64,000 nt of DNA from Congeria kusceri (Eukaryota; Mollusca; Bivalvia; Myida; Dreissenidae). Below are positions 59,190-64,000 of the stretch, piece after piece. Each line of letters starts with the position of its first letter. Within the stretch, counting starts at the first letter, position 1. A program made the translations under genes and the position numbers. The notes below the pieces were generated by a model that did no database searches, had not been told where the DNA came from, and worked only from the letters and a program-made list of their open reading frames with translations. The stretch lies in NCBI GenBank assembly GCA_027627225.1, contig CM051030.1:26777927-26841926 (forward strand). Reading direction: 5' to 3'.

Positions 59190-60410
59190 TGAACAAGAGC
59201 TGGCAGAGGACAGCGCTCTCGACTATTCAAAGTATTTCAGTTGGTACATATTTTGGATAGTCGGAGGAGGCATACATTTTTCTAAAATACAAAACTTTTA
59301 ATTAAAGCTTCGTATAGTTTATACATTTTTGGAACAAAAACTTTAACCACAAAGTACATGCAAAAAGTGGGCTTACTCTGTGAAAATACAAAACAAGGTT
59401 ATGGGTAATGTTGCCCCTGATACTAGAGTTGATGACAAAGGTTAGTGCCAAGTTTCAAGTGAATAATTTATGTAGTTTTGAAGTAACCAAATGTTTGAAT
59501 ATAACCTTTAACCAGAAAATCAAAGTAAAAAGTGGGCATACCTCTGTCAAAATACAAAATAGAGTTATGGGTAATGTTGTCCCTGATACTAGAGTTTATG
59601 ACAAAGGTTAGTTTTACGTTTCAAGTTAATGAATTATGTAGCATTGAAGTTACAAAACTTTTGAATATAAACCAGAAAATCTATGCGAAAAGGGGCAGAA
59701 CTCTGTCAAAGTACAAAATAGAGTTATGCGTAATGTTGTTCCTGATACCGGAGTTGATGACAAAGTTAGTTTCAAGTTTCAAGTAAATAAAGTATGTAGT
59801 TGTGAAGTTACACAACTTTTGAATCTAAACTTTAACCAGAAAATCTATGTGAAAAAGGGGCATTACTCTGTCGAAATACAAAATATAGTTATGCGGAATG
59901 TTCCCCTAATACTGGAGTTGATGACAAAGGTGTATTCCAAGTTTCAAGTGAATAGCTTTTGTAGTATTGAAGTTAAAAATCTTTTGAATTAGAACTTTAA
60001 TAAACAAATGTATGTAAACAAGGGGCATAACTCTGTCGAAATACAAAACAGAGTTAACGGGAATGTTGCGCTTGATACCGGGGTTGATGGAAAAAGGTAT
60101 ATTCGAAGTTTCAAGTGAATATTTTATGTAGTTTTAAAGTTACAGAACTTTTGAATATAAACTTTAACCAGAAAATCTAAGTGAAAAAGGGGCATAACTC
60201 TGTCCAACTACAAAACAGAGTTATGGGGAATGTTCCCCTTACACCGGAGTTGATGACAAAGATATTATTCCAAGTTTCAAGTGAATAAATTATGTAGGTT
60301 TGAAGTAACAAGACTTTTGAATAAAGCTTTAACCAAATTCAGACGCGGACGCAGACGCCTACGCCGGGGGGCGGTAGGTAAGCTCACCTATTTTTCGAAT
60401 AGTCGAGCTA
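59190..60410. repeat. Tandem array of about 165-bp units between inverted ends
   Basis: GAGTTGATGACAAAG and variants occur near 59428, 59585, 59753, 59916, 60083 and 60249. Each unit carries GGGGCATAACTCTGTCAAA, TACAAAACAGAGTTATGGG, TTCCAAGTTTCAAGTGAATA and TTTAACCAGAAAATCT. The array is entered through GCTCTCGACTATTCAAAG (about 59214) and leaves through a CGCGGACGCAGACGCC block and TTTTTCGAATAGTCGAGCT (about 60391-60409). The two outer ends are inverted relative to each other, so the array sits inside an element. Three open frames of 67-88 codons here are repeat products. Confidence 0.75.
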
Positions 60411-60519
60411 AAAAAGACTAGAATTTAATCAATATCAAAAATACAACAACAAACTAGATTTAGACAAACAACCCTATCCATTTAACGATAACCATTTAAC
60501 GATAACCATTTAACGATAT

Positions 60520-61880
60520 TAGAAACTTAGCAACTCACAAGTAGGGTCAGATGTACATCCCCACAGCTTTGGATAAACACCCCACTAATTATGTCCATTT
60601 GAAAATATTTAAAGTTATTGTATGTAACTCACAAGTATGGTCGGAAGTATATCCCCAGAGATTTGGACAAACGACCCATTAGTTATGTCCATTTGAAAAT
60701 ATTTAAAGTTATTGTATGCAACTCATAAGTACTGTCCCAGAGATTTGGATAAACACCCCAATAATTATAACAAGTTCGATCCCAAAGATGTGGACACAAA
60801 CACCCCACTAATTATGTCCATTTAAAAGTATTAGAAACTTCTTTTTTTGCAACTCACAAGTACGGTCAGATGTGCATCCTCCGATATTTATGTCTATTTG
60901 AAATTATTTAAAGTTCTTGTATGCAACTCACAAGTACGGTCCCACAGATTTGGATAAACACCCCACTAATCATGTCCATTTTAAAATATTTAAAGTTCTT
61001 GTATGCAACTCAAAAGTAGGGTGCCAGAGCTTTCGATAAACATCCCACTAATTATGTCCATTTGACAATATTTAAAGTTCTTGTATGCAACTCACAAGTA
61101 CGGTCCCAGAGATTTGGATAAACACCCCACTAATCATATCCATTTGAAAATATTTGAAGTTCTTGTATGCAACTCAAAAGTAGGGTCCCATACATTTGGA
61201 CAAACACCCCACGTTTTATGTCCACTTGAAAATATTCTAATTCTTTGTGTGCAACTCACAAGTATGGTTCCATCTATTTGCACAAACACCTCACTAATTA
61301 TGTCCATTTAAAAATATTTGAAGTTCTTGTATGCAACTCACAAGTACTGCCCCAGAGATACAAACGCCCAACTTATTATGTCCATTACAAGTATTACAAA
61401 CTTCTTTTTTGCAACTCACAAGTACGCTCAGATGTGCATCCCTAAAGATTCGGACAAACATCCCACTATTTATGTCCATTTGAAGATATTTGAAGTTCTT
61501 GTATGCAACTCACAAGTACTTTCCAGAGATTTAGACAAACACCCCACTAATTATGTCCATTCAAAAATACAGAAAGTTCTTGTATGCAACTCACAAGTAT
61601 GGTTCCATCTATTTGCACAAACACCTCACTAATTATGTCCATTTTAAAATATTTGAAGTTCTTGTATGCAACTCACAAGTACTGCCCCAAAGATACAAAC
61701 ACCCAACTTATTATGTCCATTTAAAAGTATTACAAACTTCTTTTTTGTAATTCACAAGTACGCTCGGATGTGCATCCCCAAAGATTGGGACAAACATCCC
61801 ACTAATAATGTCCATTTGAAAATATTTTAAGTTATTGTATGCAACTCACAAATATGGTCCCAGAGATTTGGACAAAAACA
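60520..61880. repeat. Tandem array, about 82-bp units, roughly 15 copies
   Basis: The unit contains ACCCCACTAATTATGTCCAT, TTGAAAATATTTAAAGTTCT, TGTATGCAACTCACAAGTAC and GGTCCCAGAGATTTGGA. Copies are in one direction; a higher-order pattern is visible, since 61253-61435 closely repeats at 61591-61772. The plus-strand frames (61081-61750) are read-through. Confidence 0.85.
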
Positions 61881-61950
61881 CACAATGAAACACTACTCAA
61901 ATCTAAGGCGTCTAAATCACCCAATGTAAAAACCTTATCGAAATGCAAAT

Positions 61951-62481
61951 TTGGAAAAAATCACATTGATATCTACGCAAAGTAACATCGAAATTCGAAA
62001 CATAATATTACAAAACCATTTAAAACCACACTCTCTACATTCTTATTGGGAAACCACATTTAACTGGAAAACAAAATGGTGCTCTGTTTACAACATGTTA
62101 CATACAGTCATTGTTAATACAAAAGGCAGACAAATAAGATACACAATGACACATAGAACTATACCTACAAATGAGTTTAACTCCCAGTGTTGTTCATTTT
62201 GTGGAGAATTATAAACTTGTGAACATTTTATCGTAGAACGTACTTATGTTGATTCATTTTGGTAGAATGCTAATGCCTTGTTTAGAAAGATAGGAATAAC
62301 TACACCACTAAATACTGTTCATAAAATAACAATTGGTTTCAAAGATGATTATGATGGTTAGGAAGATATAAACATTATTTTGATTCATATTTGCTATAAA
62401 TGTGATATCATCAGTGATAGAATACACCAAATCAATACGATGGAAACATTTCTTCAAGGCAACATTAACATTGAGAAGTAA
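61951..62481 (+). pseudogene. Decayed C-terminal end of an L1/Tx1-like LINE protein
   Basis: One frame continues from about 61951 to 62481 across four stops (62212-62214, 62272-62274, 62359-62361 and the final one). It reads IEIRNIILQNHLKPHSLH, WCSVYNMLHTVIVNTKG, RYTMTHRTIPTNEFNSQ, then CCSFCGEL and TCEHFIVE. The THRTIPTN...C..C....C.H layout corresponds to FQYRIVHRIIGTN...C..C....H in the fragment at 16147, so this is an older copy of a related element end. No poly(A) or target duplication was recognised. Confidence 0.6.
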
Positions 62482-62504
62482 TATTTTTAATAATAACAAG
62501 GGCT

Positions 62505-63240
62505 GTCTGAGCACAGCTCTTAGACCTTTCTTGTGCTTGTCACAGTTTCTGGCATTTTTCTAAAACAAACTGTAAAGTAGTGGCCAATTAAACAAATTTT
62601 ATTTATTTCTCGAGTTACTGAGTGGAAGCATTTTTCTAAATTTCAAAACAGTGACCTTGACCCAACTAACCCCAAATGCAATCTCATGCAATGTCTCATT
62701 ACACAGTATCTATAAATTGAATTTTATTCAAATAATTCAATTTGTTCTCGACTTATAAAGCAGATTTTTGTTCTATTTTTAGTAGTAACTTTGACCTTGA
62801 CACCACCCAACCCACCACAAATGCAAGTACGAGTAAAGTGTTGTTTTAGTGTATTTAGGTATTAAGACCGATTCTCAAAATTTTTTAAATGTAAAAATGC
62901 CCATAATTTTGACAAATTTCAAACTAGAGTTATTACAATTGGCCTATGAGTTTCTTTTAATACAGGGAATAAGTGTTCTAAGTTTGAATGAACTCCTTCA
63001 AGCCGTTCCTGAGAAACTTACCGAAAAACTTTAACATGTTTTAGTGTAAAAAGGCCCATAATTTTGACAAATTTTAAACTAGATTTACCAAACTTGGCCT
63101 ATAGGTTCATGTTAATGTGGGGAATAAATATCTTAAGTTTGAATGAGATCACTTAAGCTATTCATGAGAAACTAGCTTACCGAAAACCTAAAACATAGAT
63201 CAGACGCCGACTCCGGGGCGATTAGAATAGCTACCGTTTT
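62505..63240. repeat. Dispersed repeat element with two-unit tandem core
   Basis: Starts AAGGGCTGTCTGAGCACAGC and has a GACCTTGACCCAACTAACCC/GACCTTGACACCACCCAACC pair. It then has two units of about 160 bp (62885 and 63046 on) with GCCCATAATTTTGACAAATTT, ACTTGGCCTATAGGTTC and GGGAATAA.TATCTTAAGTTTGAATGA. It ends CAGACGCCGACTCCGGGGCG and TTTTCTCGAAAAGTC, an end similar in style to that of the 59-60 kb array. Confidence 0.65.
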
Positions 63241-63534
63241 CTCGAAAAGTCTTTTCTTTTCTTTTACAACACATAGTTGCCTTTTCCTATTTAATGTCTG
63301 CCAAAACAATCCACATAAGCAGTAAATTCCCTCACATTTTAACATTAAACTGTTATAAAACAAAGGAAATGGCTACATATTAATTATTACCTCAGTTAAA
63401 GTGTAACAACAGGGTCTTCTTTCAACAAAATTGTGTTATTTTTTTTGTTCAAAATACATTACACTATTTCACATCATGAAGGTAAGAACATGAACCCATA
63501 GAACTGTTCCTTCTTATAAGAAAATAGTTCAGAC
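63241..63534. other. Non-coding DNA
   Basis: Presumed 3' flank of the minus-strand exon; no separate feature seen. Confidence 0.35.
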
Positions 63535-63923
63535 CTACTTCAGTTTGTCCATCATGCTAAAAACCTTCTTTTTCAATACATTTTTCTTTCTTTTGAAGAT
63601 CACTCCTCCTCGATCTTGGCTCAGAACAATTGCCTTTGAACATTCAGAGGTCTGTGGTCTTTGAACTTGTTTGAAGAATGTCTGGAAGAGATCTTTAATT
63701 TCGTTTTCCTCTTCTTTAGTCAATGAACATTTTTATGTAGTTATGGCAGGCTTCCTCTTTTTGGTGTTACCCATCCTGCTCGTCTCAAAATCGGGGGAAA
63801 ACTCGGCTTCTTCATCATGTGTTTCAGCCACCATTGCAGGGCAGCTTAACCCTTTTGCATCGATATCGATATCAGGATTTTTGTCATTGTTTTCTGGGGT
63901 TTGCCTTCTAGTAAACACAGCGT
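63535..63923 (-). pseudogene. Terminal exon with SANT-like C-terminus, one frameshift
   Basis: The acceptor CATTTACAG (minus strand) ends at 63924. The first frame reads AVFTRRQTPENNDKNPDIDI, CPAMVAETHDEEAEFSPDFE and GNTKKRKPAITT, then TAA at 63733-63735. One base shift later the second frame continues CSLTKEEENEIKDLFQTFFK, ECSKAIVLSQD, KRKKNVLKKKVFSMMDKLK to TAG at 63535-63537. An acidic, Lys-rich linker followed by a short helical SANT/Myb-like end is a layout I associate with a large family of bivalve proteins of unknown role, often linked to mobile elements. Either a 1-nt indel inactivated it or the assembly has an error here. Upstream exons lie outside the window. Confidence 0.45.
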
Positions 63924-64000
63924 CTGTAAATGAAAGAAGACAGTTGGTTATTTAAAATATTCTAGGTTAATTATGCCGCGTTTCATTTGAATATCTTAAA

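Noticed and set aside
59408..61750. Multiple 60-104 codon frames
   Set aside because: Read-through of two tandem arrays; the same peptides recur at the repeat period.

Overview
The window is AT-rich animal DNA with long non-coding tracts, introns with GT/AG signals, several classes of eukaryotic retrotransposon, and many 140-170 bp tandem repeats of the kind that fill bivalve mollusc genomes. I read it as a bivalve, probably heterodont, but no single-copy marker fixes the species. There is no rRNA, no convincing tRNA, no CRISPR and no prokaryotic gene. Most of the sequence is transposable elements, satellite-like arrays and decayed copies.

Layout. 1-2.8 kb: unannotated DNA and a tandem repeat. 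2.85-6.65 kb: a full-length RTE-type LINE on the minus strand, flanked by a 9-bp duplication and broken by one stop codon. 9.4-10.1 kb: a 30-bp minisatellite. 10.9-14.3 kb: isolated candidate exons. 15.0 kb: an inverted internal fragment of the LINE leader. 16.1-16.9 kb: a 5'-truncated L1/Tx1-like LINE with poly(A) and a 12-bp duplication. 17.7-18.4 kb: a long (TAG)n tract and an array of short palindromes. 21.8-25.3 kb: remnants of an IS630/Tc1-like transposase and of a DIRS-like retrotransposon, both on the minus strand.

27.3-48.2 kb: the 3' part of an immunoglobulin-superfamily membrane receptor gene on the plus strand. It has one intact Ig exon, two decayed Ig exons, a transmembrane exon and four small cytoplasmic-tail exons ending at a stop codon and poly(A) signal. 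All predicted junction phases agree. Its introns hold a 3.4-kb foldback element with 9-bp target duplications and about 345-bp inverted repeats (Mutator-like), a truncated LINE of about 2.4 kb, and several repeat arrays. Because the Ig exons are phase 1-1, the damaged ones could be skipped without a frameshift.

48.8-64 kb: further arrays, a mariner remnant (51.2 kb), the 3' end of an unidentified two-exon gene on the minus strand (57.2-58.0 kb), two large arrays (59.2-61.9 kb), a decayed LINE end (62 kb) and a terminal exon of a bivalve-type SANT-like protein (63.5-63.9 kb, minus). No operon-like or obviously new enzymatic system is visible. The most unusual items are the foldback element, the palindromic 21-bp array and the half-decayed Ig receptor gene.
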